64,000 bases of DNA from Chrysopilus asiliformis (taxonomy: Eukaryota; Arthropoda; Insecta; Diptera; Rhagionidae), in NCBI GenBank assembly GCA_964034945.1, contig OZ035960.1, positions 65,688,470 through 65,752,469 of the forward strand, read 5' to 3'. The notes beneath the pieces are model-generated. The model searched no databases. It was not told where the DNA came from and saw only the letters and a list, made by a program, of their open reading frames with translations. Positions 31,568-41,595 of the stretch are shown one piece after another (position 1 is the stretch's first letter; each line of letters begins with the position of its first letter). Position numbers and translations under genes: made by a program.

Positions 31568-32320
31568 ATGGAATCTTTGGACCTAAATCAACCTGTAGGA
31601 GATATGCCTGCATGTGTGCTTCTAAATGCATTGGAAATTATTGTAAAACAAAATATGGAGGGTTTCTCTAATAAATTAGACGAACTAAACCAAACAGTGA
31701 GTCGGTTGACAAAGGAAAATATGGAACTAAAACAGGAGTTGCAGGAGATGAAAGAGGGACAAATCCATGCATTGCAAGAACGAGTTGAGAGTTTATATCA
31801 GCAAAATAATCAACATGATAAAGAATTAGAGTTTATGCGAAAAAAATCTTTACGGAGGTCTATTGTTATCCGAGGTTTACAAACCAACAGTCCAAAAGAA
31901 ACAGTTCACAATCTGTTCAAAAACACTCTACAGCTGGGCGATGACGTAATAATAGAGGAGGCCTACAGCTTTGGTCATGTTGACAAAAATGGAGTTAAGA
32001 CGTGTATAGTGGAACTTCGTTCGGTAAATGATGTCAACGCAATTCTTCGAAATACGAAGTATTTAAAAGGCACTCAAATCTATATCAATCGGAACTTAAC
32101 ACCTGACGAAAGGAACCGGCAAAAACATCTTCTTACGATTAGGAGAGCAATAATTGATTTCGACACTCAACAAAAGCACATCGTAAAAATGAAGACGGGT
32201 AAACTGTTAGTCAATGATTTCGAGCTTGAGTGGAGAAATGATAAACTAGTTTGTGGCAAAGAAGACGGTTTTAAAAAACTTCGGGACTTAACTGGACTGG
32301 ATTTACATAAAAATATCTGA
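31568..32320 (+). CDS. Non-LTR ORF1: coiled-coil and RRM-like RNA-binding protein
   Basis: 250 residues from ATG 31568. Residues about 25-95 form a coiled coil with regular Leu/Ile/Met heptads and many Glu/Lys/Gln. Residues about 96-190 look like an RRM-type fold in the L1-ORF1/Transposase_22 style: RRSIVIRGLQ (strand), KETVHNLFKNTLQL (helix), IIEEAYSFG, KTCIVELRSVNDVNAILRN and INRNLTPDERNRQ. The C-terminal part is basic. No CCHC knuckle. In such elements the protein trimerises and binds element RNA. The stop is TGA followed by C (codons ATC TGA CTT), a context known to be leaky in several systems. The next frame is in register. Confidence 0.8.
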   Translation: MESLDLNQPVGDMPACVLLNALEIIVKQNMEGFSNKLDELNQTVSRLTKENMELKQELQEMKEGQIHALQERVESLYQQNNQHDKELEFMRKKSLRRSIVIRGLQTNSPKETVHNLFKNTLQLGDDVIIEEAYSFGHVDKNGVKTCIVELRSVNDVNAILRNTKYLKGTQIYINRNLTPDERNRQKHLLTIRRAIIDFDTQQKHIVKMKTGKLLVNDFELEWRNDKLVCGKEDGFKKLRDLTGLDLHKNI

Positions 32321-35300
32321 CTTAAAACCAACAGAACAAATAGCCCTAGATATAATAATAAATTTGCTGTAAACAAAACAGGTATTTCTTTAAACAAAAA
32401 TATAAATGGCCAATCAGAAGTAAAAATTTTATCTTACAATATTCGCGGACTTGAAAACAAATGCCTTTTTCCTTATTTTTTTAGCTTCATCACTAGTGTC
32501 GATATTTTCTTGTTGTTTGAGACCCATCTGACGTTAGAAAAGTTTAAGACATTTGAGAAATTCTTTCCAGGTTTTTCATTAAGGTGGATTCCAGCAATTA
32601 AAATTAACAAGTTTGGTAGAGCCAGTGCTGGAGCCCTTTACGGCTATAAAAAATCCTTAGAACAACCACTAAATATCCAGTTCGAGAGAATCGGCGAAAC
32701 GGAAATGTTAGTGCTCAATATAAACGGGAACAAAGTACATATTTTACCGGTTTACTTACGATTTAAAAATTGGGAAGCCGATTTTGAGAAGGTTAAGACC
32801 TGGTTTTCTCATACTGATCCAACAAATTTTATAGTTACTGGTGATTTTAATGTTAGAGTAGGAAAAGAGCAAACCGTACCTACATTGTATTTAGCAAATA
32901 ACCCTACTATAGTGCCGGAAAGGCAATCTAAAGATGTGAAGGTAAATCGGGAGGGTAAAACACTCTTAAACTGGCTAGACGATATAGGGGGCTTAATTTT
33001 AAACGGCAGGAGTAGTGGTGACACTGACGGGGAATTTACATACGTCGACACCATGGGAAATTCTGTTAACGACTTGGCTATTGCTTCATACTCTATCATC
33101 CCGTATATAAAAAAAATTTGTGTAAAGAATGAAACCTTCTCTGATCATTTTCCTCTAGAAATCATACTCAAACTTAAGCAAACTACAAAAAAACCTAACA
33201 AAAATACTGCAATACCTCCAAAACTAGTGTGGGGAAAGGTATCAGATTTGAAATACAAACAAATCGTCGAAACAAATCTCCAAAAAGCAACAGTGCCCTC
33301 AGAAAATGAAAACGCTATAGAGTTTTTAAAAAATAATATGGTTGCAGGATATCCGAGAGGGCATTCTGGGCAGCCAGTAAGGAAATGTAACTGGTATGAC
33401 TGGGAATGTAATTTAGCTCGTAAAAATTCGTTTGAAAAACTGCATACCTACAGGAAAAAGAATTGCGAACACTCTAGGTCAGAATATCTAAAAGCAAATA
33501 TAGCTTATAAAAATTTATGTAAATCCAAGAAAGGAGAATATAATGAAAAATTAATCTTGAATTTGCAAACGGTAAAAGATGCAAAGGATTGGTGGGAAAT
33601 AGCTAGAAAATTAACAAAAGGGAATTGGAATTCTACAGTAGTGTTAGAGGCACGGGAGCTCGCTAGTTACTTTTCTAAGGCACTTAACGCACCAGTCACG
33701 GCGAATCCGATGAATTTCGTAGATCCTTATTTCACAGATGACTACTTAGATTCAGAAATTACGATGTCAGAACTGCTATTGGTATTACAACACTCTAAGA
33801 GTAATAAAGCACCCGGTCTGGATAGAATTCCAGTAGAATTCTATCAAAATGCGCCAAGCACCATATTAATAGAAATTTTAAAAGTTTTCAATAGCGTTTA
33901 CGATGGCAACAGTATTCCTAACAGCTTTAAGAGATCTATAATATTCCCAATACATAAAAAAGGAAATCCAAATCAAGCATGTAATTATAGAGGAATCTCT
34001 CTCATAGACACTATTGCAAAGTTATACTCCGGAATTCTACTAAACCGCTTACAAAATTGGCTCGATGACAAAAACTTGATTGTTGAAAATCAAGCGGGCT
34101 TTAGGAAGCATTATGGTACCGTAGATCAGATATTCAACCTAGTTAGCATAGCTCGTTTAAATATGGCAAATAATAAAAAGACTTACTGCTTCTTTGTAGA
34201 TTTTGCGAGTGCTTTTGATGCGATTAACAGAGATATCCTTTTTATGAAACTCTATAATGCTGGAGTTTCTTCAAAATTTGTTGGAGCTATTAAACGAATG
34301 TATGATAATACTGAAAGTGCAGTCTGGACAGGAGAACAAATATCAGACTTCTTTGAAACTCGATCTGGTGTGAAGCAGGGATGTCCACTGAGTCCTACAG
34401 AATTCTCTATATTTATTAATGACATAGTTGAGGCTGTTGGGGGAGGGGTGACTGTAGGGAATTTGGTAGTAAATATGCTATTGTATGCCGATGATATTGC
34501 AATACTAGCAGATTCACCAGTAAAGCTTCAATTAATGATTAACCGGTTAGAAAGATACTGTGAAGTCAATCAAATGAGAATAAATATAGACAAATCAAAA
34601 ATTTTAATATTAGGAACAGGTGGAAGACGTAAAGTAAATGAAAAATGGAAATGGCATGGTACACAAATTGAAATAGTGAATGAATACAAATATCTAGGTT
34701 TTACTCTAACACCCAAATTAGCCATTTACAAACATGTTCAAACACGTGTTAAACAGGCAAAAAATAGCATAAACTCTGCTTGGCATAACTTCTTATCAAA
34801 TAGTCGCATTAGTCTATCGGCAAAACACAAAATTTTTGAAGCGGTCGCTAGGTCGATTTTATGCTATTGTGCCCAGGTTTGGGGTTACGAAAAGCATCAA
34901 GAAGTAGAAGGGCTCCTTATATTCTCAATAAAGAAAATGTTCAGCTTACCAAACAATACTCCACGATACATGATCATGCTAGAAACTGGGCTTTCGGAAC
35001 TTTATCAGTATACCCTCCATATGCACTTCAATTACATTTTAAAAGTATTGAAAATGCCACAATCACGTTTCCCTAAACAGCTAGCTATGCTGACCATTAA
35101 GAAGAAGGTATTTTGGTATGAAAATTGGCTGAATTTGGGGGTAAAATATGGAGTTAACGTAAATGTAGAACAGAACAACCTGGAACAGGCGTTACGAAGC
35201 TTATCAGAAAAAATTTACTTAAACGCCGTTGATGAAGCGCGTTCACAGGCGTTACAAGGACTCCATCATGACCTCTACCCTAGACTAAATTACTCATGCA

Positions 35301-35641
35301 CTTCGGATGAAAGCTATATGAATGAAAAACTTGGAAAGAAACATATAAAATTAATATTTTTAGCACGAGGAGGTCTCCTTTGTCTTAACGGCAGATCATG
35401 GTCTAAGGTCTCAAGCACAATATGCTCGATCTGCAATTTAAATGAAATAGAAAATACTCATCACTTTATAGGCACCTGTCCAATTTTTAAAAACTATAGA
35501 CTTAAATATTTCGGAAGGACGGTCTTATCGGAACGTGACACCATTGAGATTCTGAATGGTAGAGATTGGAATGCTTTGGCACAATATATACAATGCGCAA
35601 TGATTTATAGAAATCTCTTAGTCTCAGAATTCAACTTCTAA
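32321..35641 (+). CDS. Non-LTR ORF2: endonuclease and reverse transcriptase, no ATG start
   Basis: 1106 sense codons are open directly after the ORF1 TGA. The endonuclease begins with VKILSYNIRGLENK (about 32420), then FETHLT, GDFNVRVG (about 32840) and SDHFPLEI (about 33143). RT follows with KSNKAPGLDRIPVEFY, RGISLIDTIAKL, FVDFASAFDAIN (first Asp, about 34195), RSGVKQGCPLSP and NMLLYADDIAIL (YADD, about 34485). The C-terminus carries CSICNLNEIENTHHFIGTCP, a C-x2-C...H...C motif. No RNase H. The first in-frame ATG is at 32705, inside the endonuclease and past its first catalytic strand, so initiation there would give a truncated enzyme. Translation probably needs UGA readthrough, reinitiation or a non-AUG start. 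Confidence 0.88.
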   Translation, partial: LKTNRTNSPRYNNKFAVNKTGISLNKNINGQSEVKILSYNIRGLENKCLFPYFFSFITSVDIFLLFETHLTLEKFKTFEKFFPGFSLRWIPAIKINKFGRASAGALYGYKKSLEQPLNIQFERIGETEMLVLNINGNKVHILPVYLRFKNWEADFEKVKTWFSHTDPTNFIVTGDFNVRVGKEQTVPTLYLANNPTIVPERQSKDVKVNREGKTLLNWLDDIGGLILNGRSSGDTDGEFTYVDTMGNSVNDLAIASYSIIPYIKKICVKNETFSDHFPLEIILKLKQTTKKPNKNTAIPPKLVWGKVSDLKYKQIVETNLQKATVPSENENAIEFLKNNMVAGYPRGHSGQPVRKCNWYDWECNLARKNSFEKLHTYRKKNCEHSRSEYLKANIAYKNLCKSKKGEYNEKLILNLQTVKDAKDWWEIARKLTKGNWNSTVVLEARELASYFSKALNAPVTANPMNFVDPYFTDDYLDSEITMSELLLVLQHSKSNKAPGLDRIPVEFYQNAPSTILIEILKVFNSVYDGNSIPNSFKRSIIFPIHKKGNPNQACNYRGISLIDTIAKLYSGILLNRLQNWLDDKNLIVENQAGFRKHYGTVDQIFNLVSIARLNMANNKKTYCFFVDFASAFDAINRDILFMKLYNAGVSSKFVGAIKRMYDNTESAVWTGEQISDFFETRSGVKQGCPLSPTEFSIFINDIVEAVGGGVTVGNLVVNMLLYADDIAILADSPVKLQLMINRLERYCEVNQMRINIDKSKILILGTGGRRKVNEKWKWHGTQIEIVNEYKYLGFTLTPKLAIYKHVQTRVKQAKNSINSAWHNFLSNSRISLSAKHKIFEAVARSILCYCAQVWGYEKHQEVEGLLIFSIKKMFSLPNNTPRYMIMLETGLSELYQYTLHMHFNYILKVLKMPQSRFPKQLAMLTIKKKVFWYENWLNLGVKYGVNVNVEQNNLEQALRSLSEKIYLNAVDEARSQALQGLHHDLYPRLNYSCTSDESYMNEKLGKKHIKLIFLARGGLLCLNGRSWSKVSSTICSICNLNEIENTHHFIGTCPIFKNYRLKYFGRTVLSERDTIEILNGRDWNALAQYIQCAMIYRNLLVSEFNF

Positions 35642-35932
35642 AGAAAAAGGCATTTATCTCCTCAACACAAATATAAGTTTAAAGATTTACCTGTTTATAA
35701 TAAGGTATATTTCTTGTTTTATCTTTTTTCTATGTTATTATTTCTATGTTTTATATAGTAATGCTAAATTAGCTATGAATCATGAATAATTTGTATACTA
35801 ATAAATCCGAGTATAGGCTAACTCACGTGGACGGCATATGCCACACGTAAATCATCCTTTTTCTTTCTTTTTTTTTATGGTAAACTGTTCTGTTATTTGG
35901 ATTTTGTTAATGATTAAGAGAATAAAAAAGGC

Positions 35933-35957
35933 ATTATTATTATTATTATTATTATTA
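35933..35957 (+). repeat. ATT microsatellite tail of the non-LTR element
   Basis: About eight ATT units, preceded by an AATAAA-like signal (GAATAAAAAAGGC). Microsatellite tails instead of poly(A) are known for I, CR1 and L2-type elements. Confidence 0.8.
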
Positions 35958-35967
35958 CACAAAAGCC

Positions 35968-36616
35968 AACTGAACACCTGTAAAATCAGAAACCGACTGA
36001 GCTGATGAGCAAGCAATATTGCTGTTTTGCTTGGCACACACACCCACACGCATCAGCACGTCAGCCGAACGGCCATACGATGGTCGGTTTTCTATTGTCG
36101 GGTTTCGCAGCATCGCGGCCAGCAGCAAGCAACATCGCATCGGTTCGCCGTGCGGCTTTTTCTGGAGCACCCAAATTCATCGTTGTGTGCGGTTGCTTCT
36201 TGTGAACTTTGTGTGCGGTGAAACGTTTTTTATTATAGACTTTAACTTAGTCATATGTGTTTTTACTTTGCTTTGGTGCGCTGTAAATTGGAGAACACTC
36301 GAGTCGGTCGAACGACCGAAAGAGTCGGTATTACGTTTCGAGTGTGTTTCGCTAAGGGGCGAGTAGGAAAGAAGGCCACAAGCAATTTTTACTTTGGTTC
36401 GCTGTAAAGTGGAGAACACTTGGTTGGTCGAAAGATCGAAAGATAAAGAAACAGGTTGGTAATGTAGGGTGCGGGTGCTTTAGGCAACCATTGCCATTGG
36501 TAAATTGTCGAAAGAATTGGCACAAAAAAAAAAGAAATTAATTAACAATAGATTTCCGATACATATTGGATTTCAGTAGGGTGTGCAGTGAACACCCTCG
36601 CACCTTAGAAGAAACG
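35968..36616. other. Unclassified stretch with a duplicated block
   Basis: 36010-36230 is GC-richer than its surroundings, with several overlapping open frames but no recognisable product. Blocks at 36261-36330 and 36387-36446 are imperfect direct repeats about 123 bp apart (TTTTTACTTTG, CGCTGTAAA, TGGAGAACACT, GGTCGAA.GA.CGAAAGA). This resembles a promoter/5'UTR or LTR remnant, but there is no downstream gene on plus to support that. Confidence 0.4.
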
Positions 36617-37360
36617 TCACTGCAATAGCCAGATATTGCATCTTCTGCAGGGAGCATGCTGAAAAAAGCTCGAAGGGGGTTGTAATCTTTCCATCTCTTC
36701 CCTCAAACGCACAACTGCTTCAAACTGTCGAGACTCCAGGTCCGAGTATGACCCTTCGTCGTAGTCGCTTGGCTGGAAATCGTTTGCCATAATGACGCCA
36801 TGCATGACCATTGGAGTTTCCCAATAACTTTGAATCATCTTCAGCCGCTCAGAGTAATACATTCTGCTATACGTTTTTGCAGATTCTTCTTCTAAGCGTT
36901 GCAATAGCCACTCCAAGGCCGCCATGTTGGCCTTTTGCTGCCGAATCATCTTGGTCGTAGTTTGTTGACGTTGGTCATCTTTTGGTGGGCTTGGCCCGGT
37001 TTGGTCAGTGGATACTGGCTCTAGGAGGGCTGCTTCGAATTTTGTTTTGAGACTCTTGTATAATGCCTCAACGTTGGATCGATGATTGGCTTTGAAATAT
37101 GGATGTTCCAAATCTTCGTTTTTCAGGCATCCTAAAATCAACCGATGATTGCTGTCATATGCTTGCCATAGATCTTCTAAATTTTGTTGTCGCCGGATGA
37201 AATATTCTTCTGTGCGTCTGCTTGGGCCATCCTTTCCGTAGTTCTCGGATAATTTTTCGATATCTGCTCCCAGTTGGAACTGTCGGGCTGCTATGTCGAT
37301 GAATGTGTACATCACGTCGGGGTCACCAGAAATGTTGGAGTGGAGCTTCTTTCCTTCCAT
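36617..37360 (-). pseudogene. LTR-retroelement gag N-terminal fragment (BEL/Pao-like)
   Basis: 247 codons open from ATG 37360 on minus. ENYGKDGPSRRTEEYF, RRQQNLEDLWQAYDSNH and NEDLEHPYFKANHRSNVEALY resemble the N-terminal gag region of BEL/Pao-type elements, where a helical segment precedes the capsid. The rest is charged and Gln-rich. The frame ends WLLQ at a sharp transition near 36600, and no zinc knuckle, protease or pol follows on this strand, so only the 5' piece of the element remains. It lies about 130 bp downstream (on minus) of an LTR-like sequence, as gag should. Confidence 0.6.
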
Positions 37361-37492
37361 GTCTTGTAGACTTTATATTTTTTGGCAAGTGCGACACCTC
37401 TGATGGGGCCTATTCACTTGTTTGAATTGAGATGAAATTAAATTCTTTTGATTTACGTCAAATGCTGCTACCTCGGGTAGGGCCTCTTCAAT

Positions 37493-37842
37493 TGATCATC
37501 ACTCAAAGAAAGATTAACTGTTTCTAAAGTTTATTCTGACAAAACACTATTTATATACAAAAATTTCTTAACGTTATTTACATAGGAAATTCTAAATGGT
37601 TCTCGTGAGAAGATTTTCCAGACGCTTAGTCAGCAGCGAAAGGCGAAAACAGATCTTATTTCGTGTTATCTTATGCTGTGGTGAGAAACGTTGTCTGCCT
37701 CATGTGGCGATACAGGTGCATCGGGTGACAATTGCTGACGGTTAGTACCGAACACTTTTAAAGAACTTTATATTGGTATTTTCAGTATGTTTCTACGACT
37801 AATATAGATACAGAGATATTAAACCGCCTAAATAACTCAACA
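37493..37842 (-). repeat. LTR (350 bp) belonging to the gag fragment
   Basis: On minus it begins TGTTGAGTTATTTAGG and ends TGATCA, with a TATA-like TATATAAATA and a polyadenylation signal AATAAA in the expected order in the second half. It is followed by a leader that contains GAGGTAGCAGC, a possible primer site, and then the gag ATG at 37360. No second copy is in the window, so the boundaries rest on TG...CA and internal signals only. Confidence 0.6.
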
Positions 37843-37954
37843 CTTTGTGTCGCCATGTTGCAGTTCTGCCCAAAAACCTCTCCGAAGGCCGAGAGATATT
37901 TAACGACGGTTTAACGCATTGTTGCAATAGCGCAACGTTTCTTCTACTGAAAAA

Positions 37955-38300
37955 AGCAAAGTGTCTGTCTCGTAGAGACGGCCAGAAGACGTGGATCCGC
38001 CTACAACGATCGCAAATAGATATTTAAGTAAGAAATTTTAGTGAAAAGGAAACTAAAGAAACAATTTGATTGACCGTAATGCTACCTGCCTTACATGTTC
38101 AATATTTTTGCTTCAATATATTGAAGGGTATTCAAAATCGTATGGATCGCTTCAATATAGTCCTTACACGTTCAATATATTGAACACAACCAAAATATTG
38201 TTCAATATATTGAACGTATAAGGTGCTCATTGCGGGATGTGGCTTTCCGTTTGGTGAATTTTGTCATTTTATACCTAAATATCCAAATTTCACTTGCAAC
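37955..38300 (+). repeat. Unclassified repeat A, copy 2
   Basis: Plus-strand match to the minus strand of 14287-14345 plus 9900-10056. It gives the uninterrupted version of the Gypsy-A target (ATATTTAAGTAAGAAA). It is itself interrupted by a palindromic MITE (38089-38223), which copy 1 lacks. Upstream, 37843-37954 probably belongs to the same repeat but has no second copy to compare. Confidence 0.7.
38089..38223. mobile_element. Short palindromic MITE, about 135 bp
   Basis: The ends CCTTACATGTTCAATAT and (inverted) CCTTATACGTTCAATAT form a TIR. The interior holds three copies of the perfect palindrome TTCAATATATTGAA. It is absent from repeat A copy 1, where GTAATG continues almost directly into GGGATGTG; this defines the insertion within about 10 bp. 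The target duplication is uncertain. Confidence 0.65.
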
Positions 38301-38996
38301 ACAACGAACAAATGTTTAATTCTGAAATGTTATAGGGCATTTTCATAAATATACTCGGAAGTTGCGCAAATTGAACATTTTCTTCAATCTCCCCGTAATA
38401 CTTAGTTGTTCAGTAATTTGCGAAAGTAAACTAACTAAACGAATAATATATAACTGGGTTTATGATTATAAAAATCTTTTGTGTTATTTGCAGAACTTGC
38501 ATTCATGAAAACGCCCATAGATGAAAAACAAATAAAAATCAAAATAAAATAAAATTACACGATAAAAACAACAAAGCAATTTCAATTTACAGCAACTAAA
38601 ATCTTAAACACAATCCGCCTGCTCACACAACTCGTATACAGAAATTAAAGGAAACACTGGGCAATCAAGAGAAACAATCAAGTAAAATGAATTTCCTGAA
38701 CCAGAACAATTGAAGAGAAACAATCAACACTCAACACTTTTGAGCTTTCACTGAACCTCAACATACTTCGTCGTGTTCTCTTTCCTGTGCCTCTTCCAAA
38801 TATTCAATACCAATACCACAAAGAAAACATAAAAAGAGTATATACAGCCATGTTCAAAAGTGTTAGGCACCCCCATTTTTTACAAAGAAATCATAGATTT
38901 TGATAGAGCATTTGTGGAGTATTTTGAAGAAAAATATCCGGAAACACAAAAATAACATCAAAGGGCTATTCAGGAGGAATGGGATTTTATAAGTGA
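38301..38996. other. AT-rich spacer; no gene seen
   Basis: No coding frame, inverted repeat or LTR landmark recognised. It ends where the Gypsy-B LTR begins. Confidence 0.45.
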
Positions 38997-39478
38997 TGTG
39001 ACGGCCCTAGCCGTCACCCCCTTATTATCATACGGCCGGCCCTGGCCGACGGGAATGCAATATGCTTATTTAGCATAAGCGTTTCCGTCGGCCAAAGGCG
39101 AAACCCGACGCCGCTAGCATCGTAAGCAATAAAATGCTTACGACGCACACAAGTGGCTGTTCACTGGTTGGCGAGTGATAACGAAACGCGCTGACACTGT
39201 GAATTCCTTCGACCAACACCAGCAGCTTAAAGGGCTGCTGGAAGCATAGTTGGGAGTGGAGTCTCATTCTTTAATTCGTATTCGTTGAGTGACAAGCAGC
39301 GATCTTCTTGATCTTAACTAGTAAATTCTAAATTGTATTAACTTCTTAGGCCCGTTTGCGCGTATTATACTTAAAAAATTAAGTTGTGGTTAGCCTACTT
39401 AAACCGTAGAAATTCTTCGACTTAAATTTTTTAAGTTGTACATAAGTTGCTAAGTTTTGTTGGTGCAAACGGCACTTA

Positions 39479-40027
39479 CAAGGAACCTTTTTCAGGTGTC
39501 CGCCTCCGATTCTCTTCGCATTGACATATGTTATAGTACTCAAAAAACTAAGCGACACGTATTTTTTTATATCTGCGGATATTCGGTTTTAAGGGGGGAA
39601 ACCCCCCCTCGAAAATCCTGCGAAAAATCGATTTTTGGCCATAACTCGGCAACCAATAGTCCGATTTGAACGAAACCAAAACGAAAAGTTTTCTTTTTGC
39701 GAGAAGAATGAAACTGCGAAAAGAAAAATTTAATATTACTATGATAGGGTAGAGGAACCAATATTCGACCATGGTTTTTCAGCCCCCCTCCCCCCTATAA
39801 TTGCCGCGCTTTAAAACTGATTACATATTTTGAAAGGCCTATCAAAACTAAAGTTTACCTGTTTTTGCATTTGACCGGAAAAAGTAAAATAATAGGGTAA
39901 GTCACCCTGTTTCCATCCCTTGTCAAACTATTTTTTTTACAATAAATTTTTATCCAATTGGTAAAGAACTTTCATGAGCAAAACGTGTTTTTTATATCGA
40001 CAGACATTCGAGTTTATGGCAAAATTT
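39479..40027 (+). repeat. Left long terminal inverted repeat
   Basis: Partner of 42976-43524. It includes G6-AAA-C7 (about 39592-39607) and the block CCATAACTCGGCAACCAATA. Open frames in it are mirrored in the right copy and are not coding. Confidence 0.85.
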
Positions 40028-40089
40028 GGGAGGGGAGGCTTTCTGAACCGTGTACACGTAACGTTCACTTAAAAGCAAATTCAAAAACT

Positions 40090-41595
40090 GCCGCAAATAC
40101 AGCACTGATTTTTGTTCTCAAGGTAATGAAGTATTCTTTCGAACGGCACTACAATCCTAAATACATATTATGCTTTTGGGTTAAAGGGTGATACAAAAGA
40201 GAATTTTTTTTTAATTTTTCTACTTTTTTATATATTTTATACTTCAGCGAAAAAAATCCACAAAACGATACATTTTTAGATGCTCTTTTTTCCTAAGAAA
40301 CTGAGAAGATTAGCTTTCAAAAACTGGCATAATCATCATTTTAGATGCTGTGATTGCTGAGCTATGGTCTAAAATGTGTTAATGTTTTCATATATGTAAA
40401 ATATAAAAATTTTGTCGAAATCCAATTGAAGTTTTTTTTTGTCTACTGCAAACTTTCCTTCGAACCTTGAAATCAAAACAACGGCCTCTAGTATTATTTT
40501 TTTTATTTATCATTTCAATTTATTTTTTTACTAGGGGCTGCGCCCCGAACCGCTTCGCGGTTCATCCCCATTCATGTCATTCTTTTTAATTCATGTCATA
40601 CATTGAAGCACCAAATCCCTTTAGAATTGCAGAAGATAGCAGGTGAGGGCTATACATAACGATGGTATCTTTGCATTCCTTTTTTTAATGAGTTTTTGGA
40701 GTAGCAGGTTACCCAATATAATAACGTTGTAGGAGGTAAAGTCATAAAGAAACAAACATACAACATTTTTTATTAGAGTGAAATTTTGCAATAAGAATTT
40801 CAAAAGGTGTTCCAATTGAATTTTCATGTATTGAGTATTTATGCCGCAAATACAGCACTGATTTTTGTTCTCAAGGTAATGAAGTATTCTTTCGAACGGC
40901 ACTACAATCCTAAATACATATTATGCTTTTGGGTTAAAGGGTGATACAAAAGAGAATTTTTTTTTAATTTTTCTACTTTTTTATATATTTTATACTTCAG
41001 CGAAAAAAATCCACAAAACGATACATTTTTAGATGCTCTTTTTTCCTAAGAAACTGAGAAGATTAGCTTTCAAAAACTGGCATAATCATCATTTTAGATG
41101 CTGTGATTGCTGAGCTATGGTCTAAAATGTGTTAATGTTTTCATATATGTAAAATATAAAAATTTTGTCGAAATCCAATTGAAGTTTTTTTTTGTCTACT
41201 GCAAACTTTCCTTCGAACCTTGAAATCAAAACAACGGCCTCTAGTATTATTTTTTTTATTTATCATTTCAATTTATTTTTTTACTAGGGGCTGCGCCCCG
41301 AACCGCTTCGCGGTTCATCCCCATTCATGTCATTCTTTTTAATTCATGTCATACATTGAAGCACCAAATCCCTTTAGAATTGCAGAAGATAGCAGGTGAG
41401 GGCTATACATAACGATGGTATCTTTGCATTCCTTTTTTTAATGAGTTTTTGGAGTAGCAGGTTACCCAATATAATAACGTTGTAGGAGGTAAAGTCATAA
41501 AGAAACAAACATACAACATTTTTTATTAGAGTGAAATTTTGCAATAAGAATTTCAAAAGGTGTTCCAATTGAATTTTCATGTATTGAGTATTTAT
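40090..41595 (+). repeat. Tandem duplication, two 753-bp units
   Basis: Unit 1 is 40090-40842 and unit 2 is 40843-41595; reading both through I found no difference. Each unit contains two adjacent perfect hairpin sequences, GGGGCTGCGCCCC and GAACCGCTTCGCGGTTC, and a directly repeated ATTCATGTCAT. No coding frame. Identity implies a very recent duplication or an assembly artefact. Confidence 0.85.

Larger units (their letters stand above)
31267..35955 (+). mobile_element. Apparently intact non-LTR retrotransposon (CR1/I/Jockey superfamily)
   Basis: Flanked by a 12-bp duplication. The 5' UTR is about 300 bp (31267-31567), ORF1 31568-32320, ORF2 32321-35641, the 3' UTR about 290 bp, and an ATT microsatellite closes it. 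Both frames are unbroken, except that ORF1 ends in a TGA from which ORF2 continues in the same frame. The ORF2 layout (AP endonuclease, RT, C-terminal zinc motif, no RNase H) and ORF1 (coiled coil plus RRM-like part) suggest a CR1/I/Ingi-like clade; I could not settle which. It is a good candidate for a recently active element. Confidence 0.88.

Noticed and set aside
36005..36366. Three overlapping plus-strand frames in the GC-rich island
   Set aside because: No initiation context, domain or splice support, and the frames overlap each other as expected by chance in GC-richer sequence.
38840..38960. Tc1/mariner transposon start (TTCAAAAGTGTTAGGCACCC-like string)
   Set aside because: The string resembles a Tc1-like end, but no inverted partner was found nearby.
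39548..39772. 74-codon frame mirrored at 43231-43455
   Set aside because: It is the same DNA in the two inverted terminal repeats and shows no protein family features.
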